The notes beneath the pieces were generated by a model. The model made no database searches. It worked only from the letters and a program-made list of their open reading frames with translations, and was not told the origin of the DNA. Positions 33,472 to 41,746 of a stretch of DNA of 64,000 nt are shown one piece after another; the first letter of the stretch is position 1; every line of letters starts with the position of its first letter. This DNA comes from Pseudomonas sp. Seg1 (GTDB lineage: Bacteria; Pseudomonadota; Gammaproteobacteria; Pseudomonadales; Pseudomonadaceae): positions 3,505,501 to 3,569,500 of the forward strand of contig NZ_AP021903.1 in assembly GCF_018326005.1 (NCBI RefSeq). Direction: 5' to 3'. Position numbers and translations under genes: made by a program.

Positions 33472-35271
33472 TCAGGCCGGTACGGAGTGGTTGGCGTGAT
33501 GGCCGCGCTGATGCGATGCCTCACTGAACTGGCTCTCGCCGTGCATCTCGGCCAGACGGGTGATGAACTCGTCGACGAACACGCGCATGTCGGCGCTGAC
33601 TTCCTTGTTGCGGGTGATCAGGCGGTTGTAGCCAAACAGCGCCGGGATCGCGACGAACAGACCCATCGCTGTGGCGAGCAATGCCGCCGCCATGCCCGGG
33701 GCGATCGCATTGATGTTGACGTCGCCGGCCATTGCCGTACCGAGGAACACCACCATAATCCCCAGCACGGTGCCGAGCAGGCCGATGTACGGGCCGCCGG
33801 CGATGGCGTTGGACAGGGTCGAGAGTTTCGAGCTGAGTTGCTGGTTTTCACGAGTACGCACGCCGTCCATGGAGCAGCGGATCGCTTCGATGGTCGCAGC
33901 GGAAACCGACGAGGTATCGGCGCCCTGCTCGCGGCGGGTGCGGATCTCTTTGACCGCGACTTGGTAGAGGCGCCATAGCGGCGAATACTGCAAACGCTGA
34001 GCGAGTTGCGCGTCGTCGGCAAACATCTCCAGACGCGTGCCGACCTTGGCGAATTGCACGCGGAAGTCTTCGTTGGCAGCGGTCACGCGGCTCAGGGTGC
34101 GGTTCTTGCGCAGCATGATGATCCACGACTGGAACATCATCAGCACCAGCACGGCGATGATCACCCAGGCGTCGACTGGCACCGCGTTGAGCAGGAAGCC
34201 GAGGCTGCCGAAACCAAAACCGGATTGCTCTTCATCGACGCCGTAAGCGACCAGTTTCGATTCGGCGCCTTGCGAGTTGGCGTCGGCCAGTAGCAATGGT
34301 GCCGGACGCGCGACTTTCGACAGGCGTAGTTCGTCGATGGCGCCTACGAACGGCTGGAAGGCACTCGCTGAAAGATCAGCGCCGATGGCCATGACCGAGT
34401 TGAATGCCGGCATCGCCAACGCCAAGGTCGCACCTTCGCGGCCGTTGATGTACAGGGTGACTTTCGAGCCTTCAGTGGTCAGCGCGACGTGCTGCCATTG
34501 GCCCGGATTCAGCGCTTGGGTAGCGACCGCACGTTGGCCGTCGATCTCCACAAACGGTACGCCTTGGTTGGCACCGATCAGCAGACTGTTGGCGCCTTCA
34601 CGACGGGCCAGAATCAGTTGCTCGCCACTGGCCTGATCCAGACGCAGCCAGGCACTAAAGGTGAACGCGCTGCCAGCGTTGTGCTGCAACGAAGGACTGG
34701 CCGGCAGCAACAACGGCTGTCCGCTGAACTGCAAGGCCCGCCCTACTACGCCGTCAATCGCCGCGCCAGTCGCGCTTTGCGCGGTGTTGCCGTAGGCGGT
34801 GGTGTCTTTGGCCGGAGTACCGGTGGCGCCATCGAAGTGATAAAGCGCGGTGTAATTCGGATCGAAGGTCAGTTGGCCGTTGCCCGTCGCCGGGGCCTTC
34901 TGATTGCCGTAATACATCCAGATGTCCTGGCGCTGGCCGCCCTCGACATTCGGCACGTCGACCCAGATCAACGCCATGCCCATCAGCGCATCGAAGCTTT
35001 CGATCTGGTGATTGAGCACAGTCTTGTCGTCAGCCGCGACGAAGCGCAGATCCGAACCGTCCTCTTTCACCCCGTCAAAGGTGAAGTTGCCGGTGTGCAG
35101 GCGCACCAGCAGCGCGGTGCGGCCGAGGGCCTGATTGATCGCCGCGCCCTGCGGCGTGGTGTCGACGGCGATCTGTTTGCGGTAATGCCAGTCGTCCTGC
35201 CACCAGGCCTGAGCCGTGGCCGGGAGCACGAAGCCCAGGCAGATCAACAACGAAAGAATGAGGCGCTGCAT
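33472..35271 (-). CDS. exbB: ExbB/MotA/TolQ proton channel fused to DUF2341 and LamG domains
   Basis: A 599-residue protein far larger than ordinary ExbB (about 240). It starts with a signal peptide (residues 1-22, ending TAQA), then a DUF2341 domain (about 25-130, WWQDDWHYRKQIAVDTTPQG), a concanavalin-like LamG domain (about 140-320) and a membrane helix near 365. The MotA/TolQ/ExbB channel follows at about 400-570, with GLLGTVLGIMVVFLG and APGMAAALLATAMGLF. The fused periplasmic sugar-binding-like part may sense or grip a ligand while the channel runs. It starts 12 bp after the TpsB gene and is followed by ExbD. Confidence 0.93.
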   Translation of the reverse strand: MQRLILSLLICLGFVLPATAQAWWQDDWHYRKQIAVDTTPQGAAINQALGRTALLVRLHTGNFTFDGVKEDGSDLRFVAADDKTVLNHQIESFDALMGMALIWVDVPNVEGGQRQDIWMYYGNQKAPATGNGQLTFDPNYTALYHFDGATGTPAKDTTAYGNTAQSATGAAIDGVVGRALQFSGQPLLLPASPSLQHNAGSAFTFSAWLRLDQASGEQLILARREGANSLLIGANQGVPFVEIDGQRAVATQALNPGQWQHVALTTEGSKVTLYINGREGATLALAMPAFNSVMAIGADLSASAFQPFVGAIDELRLSKVARPAPLLLADANSQGAESKLVAYGVDEEQSGFGFGSLGFLLNAVPVDAWVIIAVLVLMMFQSWIIMLRKNRTLSRVTAANEDFRVQFAKVGTRLEMFADDAQLAQRLQYSPLWRLYQVAVKEIRTRREQGADTSSVSAATIEAIRCSMDGVRTRENQQLSSKLSTLSNAIAGGPYIGLLGTVLGIMVVFLGTAMAGDVNINAIAPGMAAALLATAMGLFVAIPALFGYNRLITRNKEVSADMRVFVDEFITRLAEMHGESQFSEASHQRGHHANHSVPA

Positions 35272-35283
35272 GAACGTGCTCCT

Positions 35284-36882
35284 TTAAAAAGTGGCTTGAA
35301 GGTTGAAGTGCAGGCGCGATTCCTGTTTCGAGGTGTTCGGCCCTTCGAGTAGCGGGTAGCCCCAGTCGAGGCTGCCGGACAGCCATTTGCTCAGGCTGGC
35401 GCGGGTGCCGAGGCCGACGCTGGCCAGGGCGTAATTGGCGTCCTGATCCGGTAGCTCATCGCGCAGGTAAAGTTGTGCGCCTTCGGCAAAGGCGTAGAAA
35501 CGCCAGTCCTGCATCCACGTGCCGGCGTACTTGGCGAGTGATGGCGTGCGGACTTCCTGACTGAGCAGCAAGCCGTCATCACCGGTGCGTTCGGCCGCCA
35601 GATAGCCGCGTACCGAAGTGGCGCCGCCGGCAGAAAATTGTTCGTTGGAAACCAGTGGCCCGGACGCCAACTGGAACGCGGCTTTGCTCGCGCTCTGCCA
35701 GTCGCTGTCGAAGGTCCAGGTGTAATTGGTATCGCCCTTGAGCACGGCGAAACTCGGCTTGGCGCGATAGCGTTTGTAGTCGAAGTCTTCGTCGGAACTG
35801 CCGTAACCGAAAATGCTGCGGGTGGCGGCGACCAGGCTCAGGCCGAGGCCGAGCTGGCTCTTTTCGCTGTAGCGATAGCCGTTGTAGGCGAAGGTGAACG
35901 GCGCGTATTGCAGCGGGACTTTGTCGCTCTCGCCGGACAGGGTCAGGCGTTCGTCGAAGTCCTTGAAGTCGATGCCGGCCGACAACGAGTTCGACCAGTT
36001 GCCACTGGAGGGCAGCGTGTAAATCGCCGAGACGCCATAGGAATGGCCCTTGCCGAGCACGTTGCTGCCGCCGATGGTGGCGACGTTGCTGTCGGACTGA
36101 TATCCGGAGAACTGCACGCTCCAGCGCTCGGTCAGCGGCGCGGTGTAGGACCCAGACCAGACCTTGGCGTTGTCGGTTTCCTGTGGCGCCGTGAAGAACG
36201 TCAGGTTGACGCTATGGCCGAGTTGCCAAAGGTTGTTGTAGCCGAGGCTGGTGACGGTGCGCAGCTTTTCAGTGTCGGCGCTGTAATCGTTATTGAGGCC
36301 GACGCTGGCGGTCCACGGGTTCTGGTCTTCGACCTGCAAATCGACGTCCATGGTGCCCGGGCGCTGGCCTTCGCGAACCATTGGCATGACCTGCCGGCCC
36401 GGCGTCTTGTTGAGCTGCGCCAGTTCGCCCTGGACCTTGGCGAAGTCCGGCACCTCACCCTCCTTCAGCGCAGGGACATTGTCGCGGATGTCCAGTGGCG
36501 AATAATGTTTGGCGCCGACCACGCGGACCCGGCCGACCTTGGTTTCGCTGACTTGCAGATAGACGATGCCGTCGGCGACAGCTTGCTCCGGCAGCTCGAC
36601 GAACACCGATTGATAGCCGCGCTCCTGATAAGCCTTCTGCAAGGCATCCCGCGCGCCTTCGATATCGTTCATGCCTTTCTGCGGGCCGAGAAACGGGTAC
36701 ACCGCTTCTTCAATCGCCCGCGCATCGAGCACAGTATTACCGCGCACGAAATATTCGTTGACGTCGACCAGACGCTGCGGCGCTGCGTTTTCGACAGCCT
36801 CCTCGGCCAATGCCGGCTGCACGCCCGCCGTCACCAGCAGCCAGCCCCACAGCGCCAGCCGTGACTTGAAAATCGGTTCCAC
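35284..36882 (-). CDS. TpsB two-partner secretion outer-membrane transporter, ShlB/FhaC family
   Basis: A 532-residue TpsB protein. After a signal peptide (ending QPALA) come POTRA domains at about residues 30-185 (VDVNEYFVRGNTVLDARAIE opens the first), then a 16-strand beta-barrel ending in LHFNLQATF. The conserved VRGY motif in loop L6 is present as SVRGYLAAER. TpsB proteins secrete one large TpsA adhesin or cytolysin. I placed the start at GTG 36882, after AGGGGGT, because it gives a clean signal peptide; a longer frame from a TTG at 36945 also exists. It resembles PdtB of P. aeruginosa by neighbourhood. No TpsA gene is in the window. Confidence 0.88.
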   Translation of the reverse strand: MEPIFKSRLALWGWLLVTAGVQPALAEEAVENAAPQRLVDVNEYFVRGNTVLDARAIEEAVYPFLGPQKGMNDIEGARDALQKAYQERGYQSVFVELPEQAVADGIVYLQVSETKVGRVRVVGAKHYSPLDIRDNVPALKEGEVPDFAKVQGELAQLNKTPGRQVMPMVREGQRPGTMDVDLQVEDQNPWTASVGLNNDYSADTEKLRTVTSLGYNNLWQLGHSVNLTFFTAPQETDNAKVWSGSYTAPLTERWSVQFSGYQSDSNVATIGGSNVLGKGHSYGVSAIYTLPSSGNWSNSLSAGIDFKDFDERLTLSGESDKVPLQYAPFTFAYNGYRYSEKSQLGLGLSLVAATRSIFGYGSSDEDFDYKRYRAKPSFAVLKGDTNYTWTFDSDWQSASKAAFQLASGPLVSNEQFSAGGATSVRGYLAAERTGDDGLLLSQEVRTPSLAKYAGTWMQDWRFYAFAEGAQLYLRDELPDQDANYALASVGLGTRASLSKWLSGSLDWGYPLLEGPNTSKQESRLHFNLQATF

Positions 36883-36941
36883 ACTACCCCCTGAATTCGC
36901 GATGACCTGTTGGCGCCTCAGCGCCTTGTGTGTTGCCGCTG

Positions 36942-37553
36942 TCAATTGCTGACGTGCGGGGCGCAGGCGTGCTTGCCGAGCCAGGTGTGCAGCAGCGCGA
37001 AGTTCAACGAGAACTCGGGCATTTGCAGCAAGGCACCGCAGAACACTTCGCCAATGATTTTCTGAATGAGTTGCACCGCCTGCGGGTTGTTGAGCAACGT
37101 GGCGATGTCGCGACTGAGGACGTTGAAACTCCAGACTTTCTGGTTCAGGCCGAGGCCGACGAACCAGCGGAACAGCAGGTTGTAATTGAGCTGTTCATAC
37201 AGCTGCTGCTCGCTGGGCACCGAATACAGCAGTTGCAGCAGCAGGATGTGCATGACCGTTTGCGCGGGGATCAACATGCCGGGCTCGGCATTGAGGTCGT
37301 GCAAGAGTTCGCGATGGGTGTCGAGCAAATCGTCGATCTGTGGGCGCAACAGAACCAGCGAATGGCCCGGCGGAATGTAGCTGGACACTTCTTTCAAAGC
37401 GCCCTGCCAGTCATCCTGCGAAACAATCCAGACCCACGGCGCGCCGTAGCGATACACCGAAACCGGCTTCTTGCGCGCGGCTTCGACGATCTTCGACAAG
37501 CGTTGATCGAGTTCCTGCATGCCCACTTTCGAGTAGCGTTCCATAGTCCCCAT
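36942..37553 (-). CDS. PhdA-like protein, Phd antitoxin domain fused to IS5-type transposase N-terminal domain
   Basis: A 203-residue protein. Residues 1-50 (VGMQELDQRLSKIVEAAR, then KPVSVYRYGAPWVWIVSQ) form a Phd/YefM-type antitoxin fold. The rest (ILLLQLLYSVPSEQQLYEQL, then LLFRWFVGLGL) matches the N-terminal DUF772 region of IS5/IS1182 transposases, with the catalytic region absent. It corresponds to PA0691 phdA of P. aeruginosa by gene order and by its Phd-like start; published work ties that gene to control of lysis and eDNA release in biofilms. No toxin gene is adjacent. It is directly upstream of the TpsB gene, so it probably regulates the operon or shares its transcript. Confidence 0.78.
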   Translation of the reverse strand: MGTMERYSKVGMQELDQRLSKIVEAARKKPVSVYRYGAPWVWIVSQDDWQGALKEVSSYIPPGHSLVLLRPQIDDLLDTHRELLHDLNAEPGMLIPAQTVMHILLLQLLYSVPSEQQLYEQLNYNLLFRWFVGLGLNQKVWSFNVLSRDIATLLNNPQAVQLIQKIIGEVFCGALLQMPEFSLNFALLHTWLGKHACAPHVSN

Positions 37554-37696
37554 TGCCTCACTCCCGGCGTCCCGCCTCGGCTTGTGAAAAGCGCCCCGTT
37601 GGGCCCCTCAAGCGCGTTACATAGGCATGACCGGACTGGCGATGTGCTACCGAACTTTTGTCATAAAAGCTTCATTTCAGGGGAGGAGCCAAAAGC

Positions 37697-37771
37697 AAAA
37701 GATCGCAGCCTTCGGCAACTCCTACAGGGATGCTTGATCTCTGTAGGAGTTGCCGAAGGCTGCGATCTTTT
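37697..37771. repeat. Long inverted repeat upstream of the phdA-tpsB operon
   Basis: Two 31-bp arms (AAAAGATCGCAGCCTTCGGC..., positions 37697-37727, and the exact inverse at 37741-37771) are separated by 13 bp. The GCAGCCTTCGG core is a Pseudomonas REP-type element. Most of the 290-bp gap between the operon start and the next gene consists of it; the remainder (37554-37690) probably carries the operon promoter. Confidence 0.9.
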
Positions 37772-37843
37772 GATCTTTTGCGTGAACAGCTCAATTCGCG
37801 AGCCAAACTGCCTCACCCTTATACTTTTTCGCGAATAAAACAA

Positions 37844-38239
37844 TCATTTGTTAATGAGAGAAAACAATCCAATAACCGTTATTTTAGTGGGATAACCTTG
37901 TTCATTCTGTCCCATTTCAAAAGTAAACACGCCATTAATTTCCCCATTTTTTGCGTACCAAACAGTCAGCTTCCCCGACAACGGCAAATAATGCACCAGG
38001 TAAGAATCCGACAAACTTGAAAACTTCACTGAAGACAACTTGGCGACATCAAACACTGCGAACTTATCGAATTTTGGAAACATCAGCTCCATGTCTGTCC
38101 AAGCCCTTCCGGCGTTGCCAATTGTCTCACGCACTCTCACCTTGTAGGCCTCCTCAGAAGGAGACAACTCAATTTCAGAGGGTTTAAGCGCCCCAAAAGG
38201 AGAATCCGTTACTACTTCAAATGTCCCTGTCGTGCTCAT
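37844..38239 (-). CDS. Hypothetical protein of low GC content
   Basis: A 131-residue soluble protein with no signal peptide or membrane segment. It is strand-rich with alternating charge (KFAVFDVAKLSSVKFSSLSD, then FTFEMGQNEQGYPTKITVIG) and I do not recognise a family. Its base composition is visibly more AT-rich than every chromosomal neighbour, and flanking gaps are AT-rich too, pointing to recent transfer. The gene lies just upstream of the phdA-like gene, the place where the P. aeruginosa cluster carries its large secreted protein gene. Whether it replaces that gene is a question for comparison. Confidence 0.6.
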   Translation of the reverse strand: MSTTGTFEVVTDSPFGALKPSEIELSPSEEAYKVRVRETIGNAGRAWTDMELMFPKFDKFAVFDVAKLSSVKFSSLSDSYLVHYLPLSGKLTVWYAKNGEINGVFTFEMGQNEQGYPTKITVIGLFSLINK

Positions 38240-38335
38240 GATTAATTTCTCACTGTATCAAGTTTAAAAATTCGACTGACTGATCTTCCAGTTCACAGAG
38301 AAGAACGTCGTCTGGCTTTAGTAATAAACCGCGAG

Positions 38336-38371
38336 AAAAAGAGTGTCTACTGTCAAACCTGACAGTAGACA
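38336..38371 (-). terminator. Terminator-like hairpin after the DSD1-family gene
   Basis: A perfect 12-bp inverted repeat (TGTCTACTGTCA / TGACAGTAGACA, 38344-38355 and 38360-38371) with loop AACC. On the minus strand it is followed by CTC and five T residues, the right direction for ending the PLP-enzyme operon that stops at 38415. Confidence 0.7.
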
Positions 38372-38414
38372 AAACACTAAAATCGCTATCCGACAACAAT
38401 CAACAACCCTTAAC

Positions 38415-39698
38415 TCAGGAATAAACTGACCAGCTATCGACGATTCTGCCGCCACGCACCGCCAGCAGATCACCGAATTGCAGGAGCACCGCTTCAGTCT
38501 GGGTCGGGCGCAGGAAGACTTGATCTTCGACCGTCAGGCCGACGGCATTCGAGCCATTGACCATCTCCTGATTCGAGCTGCGGCCGTAGACACTGTTGCT
38601 TTGCAATCCGGACGGCGATTCGAACTCGGCCATCCAGTTACCGCCGTAAATGAAAAAGGTCTGGCGCTGGTTCTGATCCCACCACGAGAACAGTTTCGAC
38701 TTGTCATCCAGCGCCGGAATATTCACCGCGCCCGTGCTCTTCAACACCGGCGTGGCGATGTAGGCTGCCGGCACGTGCTCGACCAATGACGGCAAGTCGT
38801 AGTGCGTCGGTTTGAGCATCGCCGTGCCGACGGACACTTCGCTGCTGAGCTTTTCGTTTTCATGGATGCGATAACTCGGGCTGCCAGCGGTGTTCAGGCA
38901 CAAGCCGTCGTGCCACAACGCCGGAAATTGCTGGCGAGTGAAATCCACGCAGCGCTGATAAATCACCATGACCTTGGCGAACAGCTCTTCTGGCGAACCC
39001 AGAATCCCCGGCACACCCATGCCCACGAACGGGTCGTAGCCCATGAACCCGGCGAATTCCAGATGCTGCGGGTTGGCGCTGATCAGCGTGAGCATCTGCC
39101 CCAGCACATTCACATCACTGACCCCGCCGCGATGCAGACCGACGTCCAGCTCGATGTTGATGCGCAGTCGCGTGCCCAAACCCTGAGCCAGCGCAAGGTA
39201 CTGCTGCAAACGTTCAGGGCCGTCGAGCAGCCATTGCAGTTGCTTGCTCGGTTCGAATGAACCTTTGTGATTCTGATAGAACAATTCGGCCGAGCGCACC
39301 GGCAGTGGCTTGCCGAGCAGAATGTCCGACCGCGGGAACGCGATCGCATCGTGATTGAGAAACGGCTGATGAAACGACATCAGGCGCTGCGTCCCGGCAC
39401 GCTGGCCGATGTAGTTCAACAGCCCCGGTGCCGGCAGGGATTTCTCCACCAGCCGCAGTTGCTTGCCGCCGCGCTTGACCGACTGCATGACCACATCGAT
39501 GTTGTGATCGAGGCGATCCAGATCGATCAGCAACACCGGGCGCATCGGGCCTTTGTCCTTCAACTCTTGATTCAGCGCACGGAAATATTCGCTGTACGGC
39601 GCGCCCCGGTCGCCCGGACGCAACCAGGCGCCTACACCGATCAACAAAGCGCCGACACCCAGTGTGCCGAGCAGAAAATCACGTCGATTGACCGCCAT
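38415..39698 (-). CDS. Tat-exported DSD1-family PLP-dependent enzyme
   Basis: A 427-residue protein of the alanine-racemase-fold D-serine dehydratase/D-threonine aldolase-like family. It starts with a twin-arginine signal (NRRDFLLGTLGVGALL), so a folded PLP enzyme is exported to the periplasm. After VLLIDLDRLDHNI comes the predicted PLP lysine in LRLVEKSLPA (about Lys86), with a D-amino-acid-type C-terminal domain. I chose the ATG at 39698, which overlaps the stop of the next gene upstream, instead of the longer frame. A deaminating or aldolase role on a D-amino acid is likely; the exact substrate is not visible. Confidence 0.85.
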   Translation of the reverse strand: MAVNRRDFLLGTLGVGALLIGVGAWLRPGDRGAPYSEYFRALNQELKDKGPMRPVLLIDLDRLDHNIDVVMQSVKRGGKQLRLVEKSLPAPGLLNYIGQRAGTQRLMSFHQPFLNHDAIAFPRSDILLGKPLPVRSAELFYQNHKGSFEPSKQLQWLLDGPERLQQYLALAQGLGTRLRINIELDVGLHRGGVSDVNVLGQMLTLISANPQHLEFAGFMGYDPFVGMGVPGILGSPEELFAKVMVIYQRCVDFTRQQFPALWHDGLCLNTAGSPSYRIHENEKLSSEVSVGTAMLKPTHYDLPSLVEHVPAAYIATPVLKSTGAVNIPALDDKSKLFSWWDQNQRQTFFIYGGNWMAEFESPSGLQSNSVYGRSSNQEMVNGSNAVGLTVEDQVFLRPTQTEAVLLQFGDLLAVRGGRIVDSWSVYS

Positions 39699-41092
39699 CA
39701 GCTCACCCCCAGAATTGACGACAGATGCGCGTTGAGAAACCGGCCACTGGGGTCCAGCGCCTGGCGCACATCGATAAATTCGCGCCAGCGCGGGTACAGC
39801 GGTTGCAGGTTTTTCGCGTTGAGCGTGTGCAACTTGCCCCAATGCGGCCGGCCGTTGTACTTCCAGAAGATTGGCTCGACGGCGGCGAAAAAGTTGTGAT
39901 GGTCCATCTGATAATGCTGGTGCACCGAGATTGAACAGCTGTCGCGGCCCTCGAACATGCTCAACGGAATATCGTCAGCCTTGACGTAGCGGTACTCGAT
40001 GGGAAACCAGGTGCGCAGGTCCTTGTCCTGAATCAACTTGAGAATTTCGCGCAGGCACGCCGGGCCGTGTTCGGCGGGCACGGAGTATTCCATCTCGTTG
40101 AAGCGCACAGTGCGCACGTTGGCGTAGATGTCGAACGAATCGCCGACGCGGTCATCGAAACTCGCCAGATGGCGCAAGCTGTTAAGCAGCGTACGGCGCA
40201 GGTCGGGGAAGTCGCTGCCGTACTTGTCGATCTTCTCGATCAGGGTGACGAACTCGTTGCCGCCCTCCTCTTCGGGCGGAATCGGTGGTGTGGCCGGGTC
40301 ATCGGTTTCGTTGAGGGCGATGGACAAGGCGTAATCGGAATGGGTGACGACGAGCATTTCCCAGTGCTGGTTTTCACGGGTGTTCTTGTCGAGGTCTTCC
40401 AGCAGCTCTTCGGTCTTGGCGATCCACTGGCGTTCGCGCAGGCGATAGGCCGGGCGGTTTTGCAGGCGGATTTTTGTCGCCACGCCGAGGGCACCAAGGG
40501 ACACGCGCGCAGCGTTGAACACTTCGGGATGGCGCTGGCTATCGCAGTCGAGCACCTCGCCGCTGGCGGTCACCAATTGCATGCCGCAGACGTGAGCGGA
40601 ATAGGACTGGAAGTTTTTCCCGGTGCCATGGGTCGAGGTCGAGATCGCCCCGGCAAGCGTCTGGTAATCGATGTCGGCCATGTTCTGCAGGGCCTGGCCG
40701 ATGTCTTTCAGTGGCGCGCCCATACGTGACATCGGCGTGCCGGCGGCGAATTCGGCTTGCAGGGTTTTCGCATCGTGATCGAGCAGACCGTTGAAATAGC
40801 TCAGCGACAACAGTGTGCCGTCGGTAGGCACCAGTGCGCTGAAGGAATGCGCCGAACCGACCGGACGGATCTTGCCTTGCGCCTGCCTGATGACGGTTGT
40901 CAGCTCATCGAGGCTCTTTGGCGCCAGTCGCGCTGCCGGCAGACAACTCTGCCCGCCCGACCAGTTGCGCCACGGAATCAAGCGAGGCGCGCGCAGCAAT
41001 TGGCCCAATGCCGGGGTGCTGGCCAACGCGCTGAACGCGCCGACGATACTTGCCCGTTGCAACAACTGACGCCGTGTCAGATCCATGGTCAT
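39698..41092 (-). CDS. Tat-exported FAD-dependent sugar-lactone oxidase
   Basis: A 464-residue FAD-binding oxidoreductase of the L-gulonolactone/D-arabinono-1,4-lactone oxidase family. It begins with a twin-arginine signal (LTRRQLLQRASIVG). The FAD domain follows at about 45-210 with VGSAHSFSALVPTDG and STSTHGTGKNFQ, then the ALO domain with HWGKLHTLN near the C-terminus, a position that matters for activity in this family. It overlaps the DSD1 gene by 1 bp and follows the cytochrome c5 gene by 10 bp, so electrons could pass to that cytochrome instead of oxygen. The sugar substrate is unknown. Confidence 0.86.
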   Translation of the reverse strand: MTMDLTRRQLLQRASIVGAFSALASTPALGQLLRAPRLIPWRNWSGGQSCLPAARLAPKSLDELTTVIRQAQGKIRPVGSAHSFSALVPTDGTLLSLSYFNGLLDHDAKTLQAEFAAGTPMSRMGAPLKDIGQALQNMADIDYQTLAGAISTSTHGTGKNFQSYSAHVCGMQLVTASGEVLDCDSQRHPEVFNAARVSLGALGVATKIRLQNRPAYRLRERQWIAKTEELLEDLDKNTRENQHWEMLVVTHSDYALSIALNETDDPATPPIPPEEEGGNEFVTLIEKIDKYGSDFPDLRRTLLNSLRHLASFDDRVGDSFDIYANVRTVRFNEMEYSVPAEHGPACLREILKLIQDKDLRTWFPIEYRYVKADDIPLSMFEGRDSCSISVHQHYQMDHHNFFAAVEPIFWKYNGRPHWGKLHTLNAKNLQPLYPRWREFIDVRQALDPSGRFLNAHLSSILGVS

Positions 41093-41102
41093 GCGCGCAC
41101 CC

Positions 41103-41465
41103 TTATTGTGGGAGAGGCTGGTCGGCCATGAAGCCGATCAATTGCAGAAATTGCTCTTCCGAGCACTCGACGCACTGGCCCATCGGCGGCATGCCGTTGT
41201 AGCCGTTGATCGCATGGTCGAGCAGCGTGTCGGCGCCCTGCTGGATACGCGGCTCCCAGGCCTGGCGATCACCGGTGAGCGGCGCGTTGGCGGCAGGGTT
41301 GGCGTGGCAGAGCTGGCAGCTGTTGGCGTAGATCTGTGCCAGTGCCGGGTCTTTGGGAATGGCGTTGCCGGCGATGCTGGAAGTGGTCGTCGGTCTGGCG
41401 TCATCGCCGCAGCCAGGCAACGCCATGGCCAACGCCAGCAGTACAGTGAGTTGGATTGCCCGCAT
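41103..41465 (-). CDS. Cytochrome c5-type lipoprotein
   Basis: A 120-residue monohaem cytochrome. The signal ends in a lipobox (ALPGC), making it a lipoprotein. The haem motif is CQLCH near residue 50, and the C-terminal part MPPMGQCVEC carries the methionine ligand region and the two extra cysteines typical of cytochrome c5. I chose the ATG at 41465. Being first in the operon with the FAD lactone oxidase and the PLP enzyme, it is a natural electron acceptor for the oxidase at the periplasmic face. Confidence 0.86.
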   Translation of the reverse strand: MRAIQLTVLLALAMALPGCGDDARPTTTSSIAGNAIPKDPALAQIYANSCQLCHANPAANAPLTGDRQAWEPRIQQGADTLLDHAINGYNGMPPMGQCVECSEEQFLQLIGFMADQPLPQ

Positions 41466-41576
41466 AACGGCCTCGCTTATTGTTGTGATCACACCTTAAG
41501 ACAGCGGCAGACAACGGTTGAGGGCATTGCGGGACATCGAGGGGGGCAAACGGGGCCAGCCCTCTCCCCCGATGAT

Positions 41577-41613
41577 GAAGATCGTTCCCACGCTCCGCGT
41601 GGGAACGATCTTC
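41577..41613. repeat. Perfect palindrome with GTTCCCACGC core
   Basis: The arms GAAGATCGTTCCCACGC and its inverse are joined by 3 nt. It is a common Pseudomonas intergenic hairpin, here in the 281-bp gap between divergent genes, 112 bp from the cytochrome start. It has no poly-T tail. Confidence 0.85.
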
Positions 41614-41746
41614 AAGCCAGCCCGCTCTGTTGTGCGCCTTTGCGTGACATTCGGGTGACATTTGCGGGTTTAAATTTCGGCGCATTCAGGCGTATAACCT
41701 GTAGAGACTTTTGATCTGCACGCAGACATCAACACGGGGTAGCGAC

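Noticed and set aside
37658..37675. Possible Pho box TTGTCATAAAAGCTTCAT upstream of the phdA-tpsB operon
   Set aside because: The first half matches well (6 of 7) but the second half only 4 of 7, and it points the wrong way for the operon. Attractive because the P. aeruginosa cluster is phosphate-controlled, but too weak to call.
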